Source: Streptomyces sp. NBC_01142
GTDB taxonomy: Bacteria; Actinomycetota; Actinomycetes; Streptomycetales; Streptomycetaceae
DNA length: 64,000 nucleotides
Reading direction: 5' to 3'
Assembly: GCF_026341125.1 (NCBI RefSeq)
Contig: NZ_JAPEOR010000001.1
Span: 3,534,001 to 3,598,000 of the forward strand
The notes under the pieces are model-generated. The model worked only from the letters and a program-made list of their open reading frames with translations. It was not told the DNA's origin and did no database searches. This document shows, in pieces, positions 27,574 through 36,324 of the stretch (within the stretch, counting starts at the first letter, position 1; every line of letters starts with the position of its first letter). The translations under genes were made by a program, and so were the position numbers.

Positions 27574-29691
27574 ATGAGCCAGAACCAGGCCGGCTCCCGT
27601 GCGGCTGCGGGCACCGGCGGGCAGATGATGGACATCGCGTTGGTGGACCTGGTGCGGGAGACCGGCGCGTCCAAGGGCATGCTGTATGTACTGCCGCCGG
27701 GCGGGGACGCTCTGTGGCTGGTCGTGATGACGGGGGCTCCGCGGGAGATCGCCGCTCCATGGACGCGAGTGGGACTGGCCGATCCCATTCCGGTGGCGGA
27801 CGCTGTCCTGGAGCGGCGCCTGGTCTGGGTCGGCGGCATGGAGGAGACGGCGCGCCGCTACCCGCGGCTGTCGCTCGTGCTGCCTTACGACTTTGTGCTG
27901 GCTGCCGCCCCGGTCATCTGCGGCAGCACCGTCCTGGGCGGGCTGGTGCTGCTGTGGACCGGGGCGCATGCGCCGCAGCTGAGCCCCGGCGAGCGTGACG
28001 CCGTAGACGCAGGCTGCCACCGGCTGGGCCGTGTCCTGCAGGAAGCTGCCGACCACGGCGACCCGCTGCCGCCGGACCGGCCGCGGATCCTGCCGCCGGC
28101 GCCCGCCCGTGTACTGGGACCGGCCGAGGCGGCGGCTGCCTTCATCGAGCGCCTGCCGGGAGGATCCTGCGCTCTGGACCTGAGCGGCCGGATCACCGTC
28201 ATCACCCCCGAGGCCGCGGATCTCGTCGGAGCAGATGCGGCCGATCTGCTGGGCGCCAGGCCCTGGGAGGCGTTGCCGTGGATGGACGTCCCCGAAGTCG
28301 AGGACCGCTACCGGGCGGCGTTGGTCGGCCAGCAGCCCACCTCGTTCACCGCCCTGCGCCCGCCGGATACATGGCTGTCGTTCGAGCTGTACCCGGACTC
28401 GTCCGGCATCAGCGTCCGCATCGTTCCCAGCACCCCCGCCGAAAGCCCTCCCGAAGCCGAGTCCGCGCCGGCCGCGGGGCCGAGCCGCGCCACCGTGCTG
28501 TACCACCTGATGCACCTGGCCACCACTCTCACCGAGGCCGTCGGCGTCAAGGACGTCGTCGACCAGACCGCCGATCAGCTCATGCCCGCACTGGGCGCGC
28601 AGGCCATGGCGCTGATGGCCCCGGAGGAGGGCCGCCTGAAGATCCTCGGCTACCGCGGCTACAGCGACGCACTCATGGACCGCTTCGACGCCATCCCCCT
28701 GACGTCGGACATCCCCCCTGCCCGCGTCCTGGCCACCGGCGTCCCGAACTTCGTCGCCGGCTTCGACGACCTCAAAGCCGCCTACCCATCGGTGGCGCAC
28801 GAGGACGGCATGGCCTCCTGGGCCTTCCTGCCGCTGATCGCCTCCGGCCGCACGATCGGCTCGCTCGTCCTCGCCTACGACCGGCCCCAGCTCTTCCCGT
28901 CCACCGAACGCGCGGTCCTCACCTCACTGGCCGGACTGATCGGCCAGGCCCTGGACCGCGCCCGCCTCTACGACACCCAGTACAACGTTGCCCGCCGCCT
29001 CCAGGCCGCCCTGCTGCCCCACACCCTCCCCGACATCCCCGGCCTCAACGTGGCTGCCCGCTACCTGCCGGCCGGACACGGCGTGGAAGTCGGCGGCGAC
29101 TTCTACGACCTCATCCGCCTGGACGACACCACCGTCGCCGCGGCCATAGGTGACGTCCAGGGCCACAACATCGACGCCGCCGCCCTGATGGGACAGGTCC
29201 GCACCGCCGTCCACGCCCACGCCGCCGTCGGAGCACCCCCCGGCGACGTCCTCAGCCGGACCAACCGTCTGCTCATCGATCTCGACCCGGGCCTGTTCAC
29301 CAGCTGCCTCTACGTGCACCTCGATCTCGCCCGCCACGCCGCCTGCCTGGCCAGCGCCGGCCACCCGCGCCCTTTGCTGCGCCACGTCGACGGCCGCACC
29401 GAAGTCCTGCGCGTTCCTCCAGGCCTTCTGCTCGGCATCGCCCCTGAAGCCGACTATCCGGCCCTGGAGTTCCCCCTGCCGCCCGGCTGCGTGCTCGTCC
29501 TCTATACCGACGGACTCATCGAAGCACCCGGAGTCGACCCCGACGACGCCATCGCCGCGCTCGCCGGACTCCTCGAGCACGCGGACGCCGGCGACCTCGA
29601 TGCCATGGCCGACACCCTGATCCGGCACGCCCCTGCCCCCGCCGACGACATCGGCCTTCTCCTCATCAGCTTCCAACAGACCAGCGAATGA
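27574..29691 (+). CDS. GAF/PAS/GAF-SpoIIE (PP2C-type) phosphatase
   Basis: A 705-residue multi-sensor phosphatase with GGGGGAGG before the ATG. Residues 20-155 are a GAF-like domain, and 185-290 a PAS-like domain (FIERLPGGSCALDLSGRITV). A second GAF lies at about 305-465. Residues 475-705 are the SpoIIE/PP2C catalytic domain, with metal-binding VGGDFYDL, GDVQGHNIDAAALMGQ, SAGHPRPLL, LYTDGLIEAPG and DDIGLLLI. Such proteins dephosphorylate anti-anti-sigma factors in partner-switching. No anti-sigma gene adjoins, so the partner is unknown. No ATPase (HATPase_c) domain is fused. Confidence 0.9.
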   Translation: MSQNQAGSRAAAGTGGQMMDIALVDLVRETGASKGMLYVLPPGGDALWLVVMTGAPREIAAPWTRVGLADPIPVADAVLERRLVWVGGMEETARRYPRLSLVLPYDFVLAAAPVICGSTVLGGLVLLWTGAHAPQLSPGERDAVDAGCHRLGRVLQEAADHGDPLPPDRPRILPPAPARVLGPAEAAAAFIERLPGGSCALDLSGRITVITPEAADLVGADAADLLGARPWEALPWMDVPEVEDRYRAALVGQQPTSFTALRPPDTWLSFELYPDSSGISVRIVPSTPAESPPEAESAPAAGPSRATVLYHLMHLATTLTEAVGVKDVVDQTADQLMPALGAQAMALMAPEEGRLKILGYRGYSDALMDRFDAIPLTSDIPPARVLATGVPNFVAGFDDLKAAYPSVAHEDGMASWAFLPLIASGRTIGSLVLAYDRPQLFPSTERAVLTSLAGLIGQALDRARLYDTQYNVARRLQAALLPHTLPDIPGLNVAARYLPAGHGVEVGGDFYDLIRLDDTTVAAAIGDVQGHNIDAAALMGQVRTAVHAHAAVGAPPGDVLSRTNRLLIDLDPGLFTSCLYVHLDLARHAACLASAGHPRPLLRHVDGRTEVLRVPPGLLLGIAPEADYPALEFPLPPGCVLVLYTDGLIEAPGVDPDDAIAALAGLLEHADAGDLDAMADTLIRHAPAPADDIGLLLISFQQTSE

Positions 29692-29903
29692 GCAGACACC
29701 ACCGCACCCTGCCGGCGGATACGCCGGTCACGGCCGAACCACTGCCGACCGCCCGCCGTCTCTCGACGCGCTCACCCAGGAGGGAGACAAGCAGTCGTCC
29801 GGCGCTGCAACGTTCACGCGCCGCGTGTGACGCTCGCATGCACGTCGCTGATCAGGGCGCCGAGCGTACCGGCGTTGGCCGGCGGAGCCGGTAGCCGCTG
29901 CAG

Positions 29904-30647
29904 GACGGCCCGAGATCGTCCGCCGGCCCTGCGGCAGCGGCTCGGTTGGTCCCCGCGCCGGACGAATGGATGGCCAGGCTCTCCCGTATTCCGCTGCTGC
30001 ACCAGCCGGGTGACGGCTGGTTGTACAACACCAGTTCCGACCTTCAGGGCGTGCTCATCGCCCGGGTCGCGGGCCGACCGCTGCCCGAGTTCCTGGCAGA
30101 GCGGCTGTTCGAGCCGCTGGGGATGGTGGACACATCGTTCGCTGTGCCGGCGCGAAAGCTCGACCGGTTCACGGGCTACTACCGGACCGGTCCCGAGGGC
30201 GGTCTCGAGCTGGTCGACGCCGCCGACGGGCAGTGGAGCAGTCCGCCGGCGTTCCCGTCCGGGGCCGGCGGTCTGGTCTCGACCGTCGACGACTGGCTGG
30301 CGTTCGGCCGGATGCTGCTCGCTGAAGGGACGGCCGGCAGCCGACGACTTCTGTCGCCGGAGTCGGTACGGCGGATGACCGCCAACCACCTGACCCGGCC
30401 CGAGCGCGAGGCGGCCGGGTTGTTCCTGGAAGGGATGGGCTGGGGTTTCGGCGGCGCGGTCGACGTCGAGGCCGCGGAACCATGGAGCGTGCCCGGACGC
30501 TACGGCTGGGTCGGCGGTACAGGCACGACAGCGCACATCACACCGTCCACCGGCGCGGTCACCGTCATGCTCAGCCAGCTGGAGATGGGCGGGCCGAGCT
30601 TCCCTGAGCTCATGCGGGACTTCTGGCGGTACGCGGCCGGCGTGTGA
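29904..30647 (+). pseudogene. Class C beta-lactamase-family serine hydrolase, N-terminus missing
   Basis: The frame from about 29904 to 30647 gives the C-terminal two thirds of a serine hydrolase. It has YNTSSDLQGVLIARVAG (the YxN region), LAERLFEPLGMVDTSF, GGLVSTVDDWLAFGRMLL, and near the end GWVGGTGTTAHITP, which supplies the H/K-T-G-like motif. The catalytic Ser-x-x-Lys region that should precede it is absent; the upstream DNA is Ala/Pro/Gly-rich with no matching motif. The earliest usable start is the TTG at 29946. It cannot be an active hydrolase. Confidence 0.7.
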
Positions 30648-30742
30648 AGCAGGAGCGTGTCCTGAACGACGTACGCCCCGAGTCCCCAGCAACTTCGGGA
30701 GCCCGAGGCATACGTCGGTTCGTCAAGGATCAGGTGCTCCTG

Positions 30743-30883
30743 TCAGCGGCTGTGGGCCGCCGCGAGCTGACTGACAAGGGTGGCGAACGGCATGTCGAGA
30801 TCTGCGTACACGTCGTTCGCGATCGGATGCGCGTTGTCGGCGAGCATCTCGACGGCGAGGGTGGCGTAGTCGCTGACGATCAC
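30743..30883 (-). pseudogene. 46-codon C-terminal gene fragment, family unknown
   Basis: A minus frame with typical codon usage reads VIVSDYATLAVEMLADNAHP and on to TLVSQLAAAHSR-stop. It looks like the end of an enzyme or regulator. Its upstream part is replaced by the start of the ArsR fragment on the other strand. I cannot name the family. Confidence 0.35.
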
Positions 30884-30924
30884 CCCTGCCCGAACCTGGT
30901 GTACCCGTACCCGGCGTCGCCACG

Positions 30925-31182
30925 GTGTGGTCGCAGGAGGTCGTCCCCACCACCGACGCGCTCAACGCTCTCATCGGACGCACCCGGGCCCGGATTCTCG
31001 TCACCCTCACCGAAGCGGCCACCACGAGCATCCTGGCGCGCCGGCTGTCCATGGCGCCCGGCGCGGTCAGCCAGCACCTGAAGGTGCTGTCGGAGAGCGG
31101 CCTGGTCACCCGCGGCCGCAGCGGTCGCGAGGTGTTCTACGAGCGCTCTCAACTGGGCGACTCGCTGTGCGCGGCCTCGTGA
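30925..31182 (+). pseudogene. ArsR-type regulator C-terminal fragment
   Basis: The 85-residue frame contains a winged-helix domain: ARILVTLTEAATTSILARRL, MAPGAVSQHLKVLSESGLV, and wing TRGRSGREVFYERS. In the related Streptomyces family this is the C-terminal third of a protein of about 330 residues. The upstream DNA (LVYPYP-like residues in a shifted frame at about 30895) may be the last trace of the effector domain. The protein as it stands could bind DNA but has lost its sensor part. Confidence 0.65.
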
Positions 31183-31369
31183 GGCGGGTGGCCGGGGACG
31201 TGGGCGCCAACGCGCAGCCTGTTTCCGGCCGCAGGGACTGGTGCCGTGCCCACTTCACATTCACCAGCCACAGCTTCTCCACGGCCGAAGCGTGCCATGC
31301 GGACTGATACGTGGTTACTCCCGCGTATACCGCAGTCCCAGCGGCAACCGTGCGATCTACCGTGGGCGC

Positions 31370-32130
31370 ATGACGTACATAGAGATCAACGGCGCTGTCG
31401 CCACCGCGGAAGCACTGCACATCCCGGCGCTCAACAGCTACGGGCACTTCACCGCGATGCAGGTCAGGGACGGCAGGTGCGGGGCCTCTCCCTCCACGTG
31501 GCCCGGCTGGAAGCGGCGACCAGAGAGCTGTTCGACGCAGATCTGGACGGCGAGCGGGTACGCGAGGACATCCGGCACGCGCTCGCTTCGGCGGGGCGGA
31601 GCGACGCCTCGGTTCGCGTCTACGTCTATTGGCCCGACGGCGACGAGCGGGCGACCCTGATGGTCACGGTGCGGCCGCCGCAGACCATGGCGCCGCAGCC
31701 GAAGCGGCTGGCGTCCGTGCCGTACGTCCGCGAGATGGCGCACATCAAGCATCTCGGCGCCTTCGGCCAGAACCACTTCCTGCTGAACGCGATGCGCGCC
31801 GGCCTCGACGAGGCGCTGCTGGTCGACCCCGACGGGGTGGTGACGGAAGGCGCCATCACCAACATCGCTTTCTGGGACGGAAGTTCGGTGCTCTGGCCCG
31901 ACGCTCCCGCCCTGCTCGGGATCACGATGGCACTGCTCGAGCCCAGACTGCCCTCCGAACGTCGCCGGGTGACGCTCGCCGACCTGCCCTCGTACGAGTC
32001 GGCGTTCCTCACGAACTCGCAGGGCTTCGCGCCCGTGCAGTGGATCGACGAGGTGGAGTACACGGTGGGCGAGAAGCTGATGGAGCGGGTGACGGCGGCG
32101 TACGACGCGGTGGCGTGGGACCTGATCTGA
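31370..32130 (+). pseudogene. Class IV aminotransferase, one-base frameshift
   Basis: A PLP-dependent fold-type IV enzyme (branched-chain/D-amino acid transaminase or aminodeoxychorismate lyase group). The N-terminal part MTYIEINGAVATAEAL ... AMQVRDGR is in one frame to about 31478. The rest, from VRGLSLHVARLEAATRELF to the stop, is in the next. One G missing in GGCAGG(G)TG restores a protein of about 253 residues. The PLP lysine is in AHIKHLG, and the phosphate-binding EGAITNIAFW and GIT segments follow. The ATG at 31370 has a TACCGT box seven bases upstream and no ribosome site, suggesting a leaderless start. Sequencing error is a real alternative to decay. Confidence 0.75.
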
Positions 32131-32430
32131 CGTACACCGCCACGCGTGCGCCGGGGACAAGGGCGATCGGCGCGCGCAGGTCCGCTCGACGCGTGGGCGC
32201 CCGCGCCGGATCGCAGGGAGTCGAAGAACCTGATCCACCAGGATGCCGGAGCATGAGGGCGGCAGAAGTCACCCAGAACGAGGCGAACGTGGCCCACAGC
32301 CGGGACCAGGCGATCGGATGTCGATCCTCTGTCACATTCCCGCGTTGCGGCGGGTCATAGCAGTGACGAACTGAAAGACGCCTCGCCGGAGCACATGCGC
32401 CCCGGCGTCAGCCCGATGGGAGCACTCCTG
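32131..32430. other. Intergenic, nothing recognised
   Basis: Three hundred bases with no supported gene or repeat. It must contain the promoter of the DoxX-like gene. Confidence 0.5.
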
Positions 32431-32778
32431 ATGTCCACCGCCTACGTCGTCGTCACCGTCCTGGCCGCCGCCATGACCGGCTTCTCGGCCGTCTCCGTCT
32501 TCCTTCGCGCCAAGTGGGTCGTGCAGCCCATGGCCGGCTACGGCGTTCCGCTCTCGTGGCTGCCCTGGCTGGGCACGGCGAAGGCCGCGGGAGCGGCGGG
32601 TCTGCTGATCGGCCTGTTCCTGCCGGTCATCGGCGTCGTGGCGGGGATCGGCCTGGTGCTGTACTTCGCCGGGGCCGTCGTCACCGTCCTCCGCGCCCGC
32701 TGGTACTCCCACATCCCGTTCCCTCTGGTGTACGCGGCGCCGGTGATCGGCGCCCTGGCACTGGGGTTCAGCGCCTGA
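32431..32778 (+). CDS. DoxX-like membrane protein
   Basis: A 115-residue, four-helix membrane protein. GGGAG lies seven bases before the ATG at 32431, so the in-frame upstream ATGs are not used. Segments: AYVVVTVLAAAMTGFSAVSV, then WLGTAKAAGAAGLLIGLFLP, then GVVAGIGLVLYFAGAVVTVL, and LVYAAPVIGALALGF. The pattern 'K-A-A-G-A-A-G-L-L-I-G' matches the DoxX/DUF4267-like group. Members associate with redox enzymes but are mostly uncharacterised. It stands alone. Confidence 0.75.
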   Translation: MSTAYVVVTVLAAAMTGFSAVSVFLRAKWVVQPMAGYGVPLSWLPWLGTAKAAGAAGLLIGLFLPVIGVVAGIGLVLYFAGAVVTVLRARWYSHIPFPLVYAAPVIGALALGFSA

Positions 32779-33100
32779 GCGCCGTCCCGGGCCGAGTGGA
32801 CAGGTGACAGTGGGGTACGGCACACCTCGGGGCCGACGGCGGATGGAGGCAGCGCCGGGAGTGCGGCCCGGCGAGCGCCTCCCTCCAGGGGCACGCGCCC
32901 GGCCGCTGTCACGGTCAGCCGGCTACGGCCGGTCGAATCCTTCCTGTCGCGACCAGCGGTTCGCGACGTGACGTCCGAATGCTGTGAATCGGCTGCGTGG
33001 TCGACATCGGCCCGTGGAGTCACGTGTGTTGCTCGGCGCGCATCCCCGGGGTCACAACTCAGGGACTTCGAGGCGGAGATGTGCTCGATAGGATCCACAG
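32779..33100. other. Intergenic, nothing recognised except a TAGGAT box
   Basis: About 320 bases without a gene. A TAGGAT sequence at 33089-33094 lies six bases before the next ATG and is a plausible -10 box for a leaderless message. Confidence 0.4.
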
Positions 33101-33811
33101 ATGTCGAACACCCCTACGTCAGGCGCCTTCCGCACCGAACGCCTGTGGGCTGCGGCCGGTGTGCTGTTCGTCGTGCTCCTTGCCACGTCGGGCTGGTCCT
33201 GGCTGACCTCGTCGGAGTTCGATGAGCACTGCGCCCGCGGGATGGTTGAGGGCCCCGGACGACTGCTGGGCTTCCGGCGGCAGACGTTTCCCCCAGCCGT
33301 CATCTGCGAGTACGAGCACGGTGAGGTCTCCGCGGGTGGCACGGGATTTTTTGGCGTCGTGATGTGGATCTGTCTGATGGGCATGGCCCTCTGCGTGGTG
33401 CTGGCGCTGTTGGCCGAATGCGTCGAACTGCCTGCCGGGGCCGCCTCCGCCCAGCGCATCTCCCGTACCGAGAAGCTGCGCCGGACAGGAACGGCCCTCT
33501 TCGTCACTGCCTCGGCGTTCCTCCTGGTCTACGGATTGGCTGCATGGCCACTGGTCACCGGCCCGTCATCGGCCTGTTCGGCCAGAGGGGAGTGGGGGAC
33601 GTACCCGCCGAGCACAGTGGAGTACAGCCTGTTCCCGCCCCAGGCGACGTGCATGTACCGCAGCGGGGAAACGTCGAAGCTGAACCCTGGCTGGGTCGAG
33701 GTCGTGACGACCGCGTTGTTCGTGCCCATGGCGATCTCCGGGGTCGGCGTAGCGCTCGCCTTGCGGCGCAGGCAGGCGGATGTCAGCGTCCGAACGAACC
33801 GCTCCTACTGA
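33101..33811 (+). CDS. Four-helix membrane protein with internal duplication
   Basis: A 236-residue protein of unknown function. It is built as two similar halves. Each has a hydrophobic helix (WAAAGVLFVVLLATSGWSWL; TALFVTASAFLLVYGLAAWP), an outer loop with two Cys, and a second helix (FFGVVMWICLMGMALCVVLALL; VEVVTTALFVPMAISGVGVAL). The loops match: CARGMVEGPG...TFPPAVICEYEHGEVSAGG against CSARGEWGTY...LFPPQATCMYRSGETSKLN. Paired cysteines in each loop suggest disulfides. The ATG at 33101 is preceded by TAGGAT and no ribosome site, so it is probably leaderless. The last seven bases overlap the convergent gene. Confidence 0.7.
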   Translation: MSNTPTSGAFRTERLWAAAGVLFVVLLATSGWSWLTSSEFDEHCARGMVEGPGRLLGFRRQTFPPAVICEYEHGEVSAGGTGFFGVVMWICLMGMALCVVLALLAECVELPAGAASAQRISRTEKLRRTGTALFVTASAFLLVYGLAAWPLVTGPSSACSARGEWGTYPPSTVEYSLFPPQATCMYRSGETSKLNPGWVEVVTTALFVPMAISGVGVALALRRRQADVSVRTNRSY

Positions 33812-34836
33812 CACAGTTCGAGCGAAATGTGCGCGGACAGGGCGCGGAGGTAGTCGGACGCGTCGAAGATCGCGCCGGCGGAGGCGACACCGACCGTCCG
33901 GGTCTGTCCCGTGAGGACACGGTGGACTGCTTCCACCGCGAGCGGCGCACTCACGGCATAGATGTCCTGGCCGCGCGCCACAGCGCGCCGTTCCGCGCCG
34001 CCGGAGCGCACGACGGCGTCGACGAGGAAGGTCTGCGCGGACCGCCCGCGCTCGTCGACCGCAGTCGGCGTCGGCGTGTCCGGAGCCGCCAGGTCGCCGG
34101 CCGCCTCAACTGTCATGTAGGTGCGCACCTCAGGGATGGCCAGGTGGCTGGGGACGGTGACGACGTCGGCCATGGTGAACTCCCCGATCACTTCCCGGGC
34201 CCCCATCGGGTCGGGAAAGGGCCACTTCAGGGTGGGCAGGGCGTCTTCGTGGTACTCCAGCCGTCCGTGGCTGTAGCGGACGCGCCGGCCGTCCCTGCGC
34301 TGCCCGGAAACCGCGCCCGCGACGCGGGTCCCGGCTGTGGGGTGCCAACTGCTCAGCCCGTACGCGACATGCGCCTCGTCGGCCGCCGTCCAATCGCCCA
34401 TCGCCGCGGAGACCAGCAGGTCGCCGAGGCCGCCGAAGAAGGCCATCGCGGGGACCACCACGGTGCCCGCAGCGCGGGCGCGATCCGCGAAGTGCGTGAA
34501 CGTGTCGAGATTGGCCTCGATCTCGGCCGCCACATCCACATACGGGATCCCGGCGCGCAGTGCTGCCTCGATCACCGGGGCGGCGGTCTCGGCGAAGGGC
34601 CCGGCACAGTTGATCACGGCAGCCGCGCCGGCCAGCGCGCGGTCGAGTGAGGCCGGATCGTCGACCGATGCCGGCCGGGCGTCGAGCCCCGGACAGGACG
34701 CCGCGAGCGCCCGCAGCTTGTCCGTATCGCGTCCGGACAGAACCGGGACGAACCCTCGATCCCGCAACTCCGCCACCACAAAGCGCCCGGTGTGCCCGTA
34801 GGCGCCGAACACCGCCACCGTTTGACCCGATCCCAT
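33805..34836 (-). CDS. Saccharopine-dehydrogenase-like NAD(P)-binding oxidoreductase
   Basis: A 343-residue protein with a Rossmann domain at its very N-terminus (VAVFGAYGHTGRFVVAEL, with G-x-x-G-x-x-G), then DARPASVDDPASLDRAL and AAVINCAGPFAETAAPVIEA. This is the Sacchrp_dh_NADP family, often annotated trans-acting enoyl reductase or saccharopine dehydrogenase. GGGAGA precedes the ATG at 34836; an upstream in-frame extension is not used. Substrate is unknown. It is transcribed divergently from a GlxA/AraC regulator, whose likely target it is. Confidence 0.82.
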   Translation of the reverse strand: MGSGQTVAVFGAYGHTGRFVVAELRDRGFVPVLSGRDTDKLRALAASCPGLDARPASVDDPASLDRALAGAAAVINCAGPFAETAAPVIEAALRAGIPYVDVAAEIEANLDTFTHFADRARAAGTVVVPAMAFFGGLGDLLVSAAMGDWTAADEAHVAYGLSSWHPTAGTRVAGAVSGQRRDGRRVRYSHGRLEYHEDALPTLKWPFPDPMGAREVIGEFTMADVVTVPSHLAIPEVRTYMTVEAAGDLAAPDTPTPTAVDERGRSAQTFLVDAVVRSGGAERRAVARGQDIYAVSAPLAVEAVHRVLTGQTRTVGVASAGAIFDASDYLRALSAHISLELCQ

Positions 34837-34924
34837 GACTTCTCCCGCAGCGCTCGAACGATCAACTGTGGACATCCTGACGGTGGCGGTCGATCCTCGC
34901 GAGTGTCCGGAACGCCATGGCCCG

Positions 34925-34930
34925 TACAAT
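34925..34930 (+). promoter_or_regulatory. Putative -10 box for a leaderless AraC-type transcript
   Basis: TACAAT lies seven bases before the ATG at 34938, which would put the transcription start at the ATG. The -35 region is weak (AGTGTC at 17-base spacing). Confidence 0.45.
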
Positions 34931-34937
34931 TCCAGAC

Positions 34938-35891
34938 ATGGGTACTGTCGCGCTGACCGTCACCGACGGGATGCTGCACTTCGAACTGTCCGTGGCGTAC
35001 GAGGTCTTCGGCGCCGACCTGTCCCACGTGGCCGACCCCTGGTACGACGTTTCCGTCTGCGGGCCGGGCGCCGTGCAGGTCGGCCGGTTCCGGCTTGAGC
35101 CCGACTGCGGGTTCGACCAACTCCCGCACGCCGACACGGTGATCGTCCCCGGGTGGGCCGATGTCGATGAGGACCCGCCCGCCGACCTGGTCGACGCGGT
35201 GCGCGCGGCCCACGATGCGGGCGCGCGGGTGGCCTCCCTGTGCACGGGCGCGTTCGTGCTGGCCGCCGCCGGCCTGCTGGACGGCCGACGCGCGACCACG
35301 CACTGGGCGCACACCCGGGCACTGGCCGCCCGCTATCCCCGGGTGGAGGTCGACCCGGACGTGCTCTACGTGGACAACGGCAGCGTGCTCACCTCCGCCG
35401 GCAAGGCCGCCGCGATGGATCTGTGCCTGCATCTGGTCCGCCTCGACCACGGCTCGGCCATCGCCAACACGGTCGCCCGCCGCCTGGTCGTGCCCCCGCA
35501 CCGGGCCGGCGGCCAGGCCCAGTTCGTCACCGCCCCGGTGCCCGCCCGGGACGACCACCCGCTCGCCGAGCTGTTCCCCTGGGCGATCGAACGGCTCGAC
35601 CATGCGCTGACCGTGGAGGACCTGGCCCGGAGGGCGAACATGAGCTCGCGCAACCTGGGCCGCCACTTCAGGTCGGTGACCGGCACCACCCCGCTGCAAT
35701 GGCTGCTGACCCAGCGGATCCGGCGCGCCCAGGAGCTGCTGGAGACCACTGGCGACAGCGTCGATGCCATCGCAGCGGCTACCGACATGGGCACCGCCAC
35801 GACGCTGCGGCGGCACTTCAACCGCACCATCGGCGTGCCCCCGGACACCTACCGCCGCACCTTCCGCAGCTCGCGATCCAGCGCTCGATGA
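34938..35891 (+). CDS. GlxA-type AraC-family regulator (DJ-1/PfpI fused to AraC HTH)
   Basis: A 317-residue regulator. The N-terminal DJ-1/PfpI-like domain spans about 1-190, with the nucleophile-elbow sequence VASLCTGAFVLAAAGLLDGR and TTHW following. The C-terminal AraC domain has two helix-turn-helices: VEDLARRANMSSRNLGRHFR and DAIAAATDMGTATTLRRHF. The Cys in LCTG is retained. An ATG at 34917 is in frame, but a TACAAT box just upstream of 34938 favours the shorter, leaderless form. It is divergent from the saccharopine-dehydrogenase-like gene, 101 bases away, and probably regulates it. Confidence 0.87.
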   Translation: MGTVALTVTDGMLHFELSVAYEVFGADLSHVADPWYDVSVCGPGAVQVGRFRLEPDCGFDQLPHADTVIVPGWADVDEDPPADLVDAVRAAHDAGARVASLCTGAFVLAAAGLLDGRRATTHWAHTRALAARYPRVEVDPDVLYVDNGSVLTSAGKAAAMDLCLHLVRLDHGSAIANTVARRLVVPPHRAGGQAQFVTAPVPARDDHPLAELFPWAIERLDHALTVEDLARRANMSSRNLGRHFRSVTGTTPLQWLLTQRIRRAQELLETTGDSVDAIAAATDMGTATTLRRHFNRTIGVPPDTYRRTFRSSRSSAR

Positions 35892-36324
35892 CGAGCCGCC
35901 ACCAGGGCAGGGAGGGCCCGGCCCTGCTCCTGCCGCCCACCCGGCTTACGAAAACCGGCACCGGTCGAGGTCTGCGCAGAGCCGGGGGCGACCGGAGACG
36001 CGGACCGAGCTCAAGACGGACGTTTGGCTGATGGGATGCCTCGGCAGGACGCCGTTCTGCCTGTTCCACCTGGAGGGGGAGCAGGTATCGGCCCGTGACG
36101 AGGTCAGGCACCTGCGGTGCACCGTCGGCTTCGGCGCACGGCAGCACGGCTGCAGTGCCCGCCAGGCACAGCCGCGCGACTGCGCCACGGCTGCTGTACG
36201 GAATCATCACGGTTTGGCGGAAACCTCGCCGCGCGGTGACCGACTGCTTAGCATGGGGCTTCTTGGAAGGGCGCGGCCCACCTCCACGTGGTGCTCTCGC
36301 ACGCCCACTCCACCTGGAGGGTCC
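35892..36324. other. Intergenic, no supported gene
   Basis: About 430 bases. Frames on both strands lack domains. It probably contains the promoter of the PucR-type gene; a TTAGCAT sequence at 36248-36254 is a candidate -10. Confidence 0.45.

Noticed and set aside
26085..27839. 584-codon minus-strand frame
   Set aside because: It spans three unrelated loci and reads through the phosphatase start. Low-complexity Pro/Ser/Arg content, no domain.
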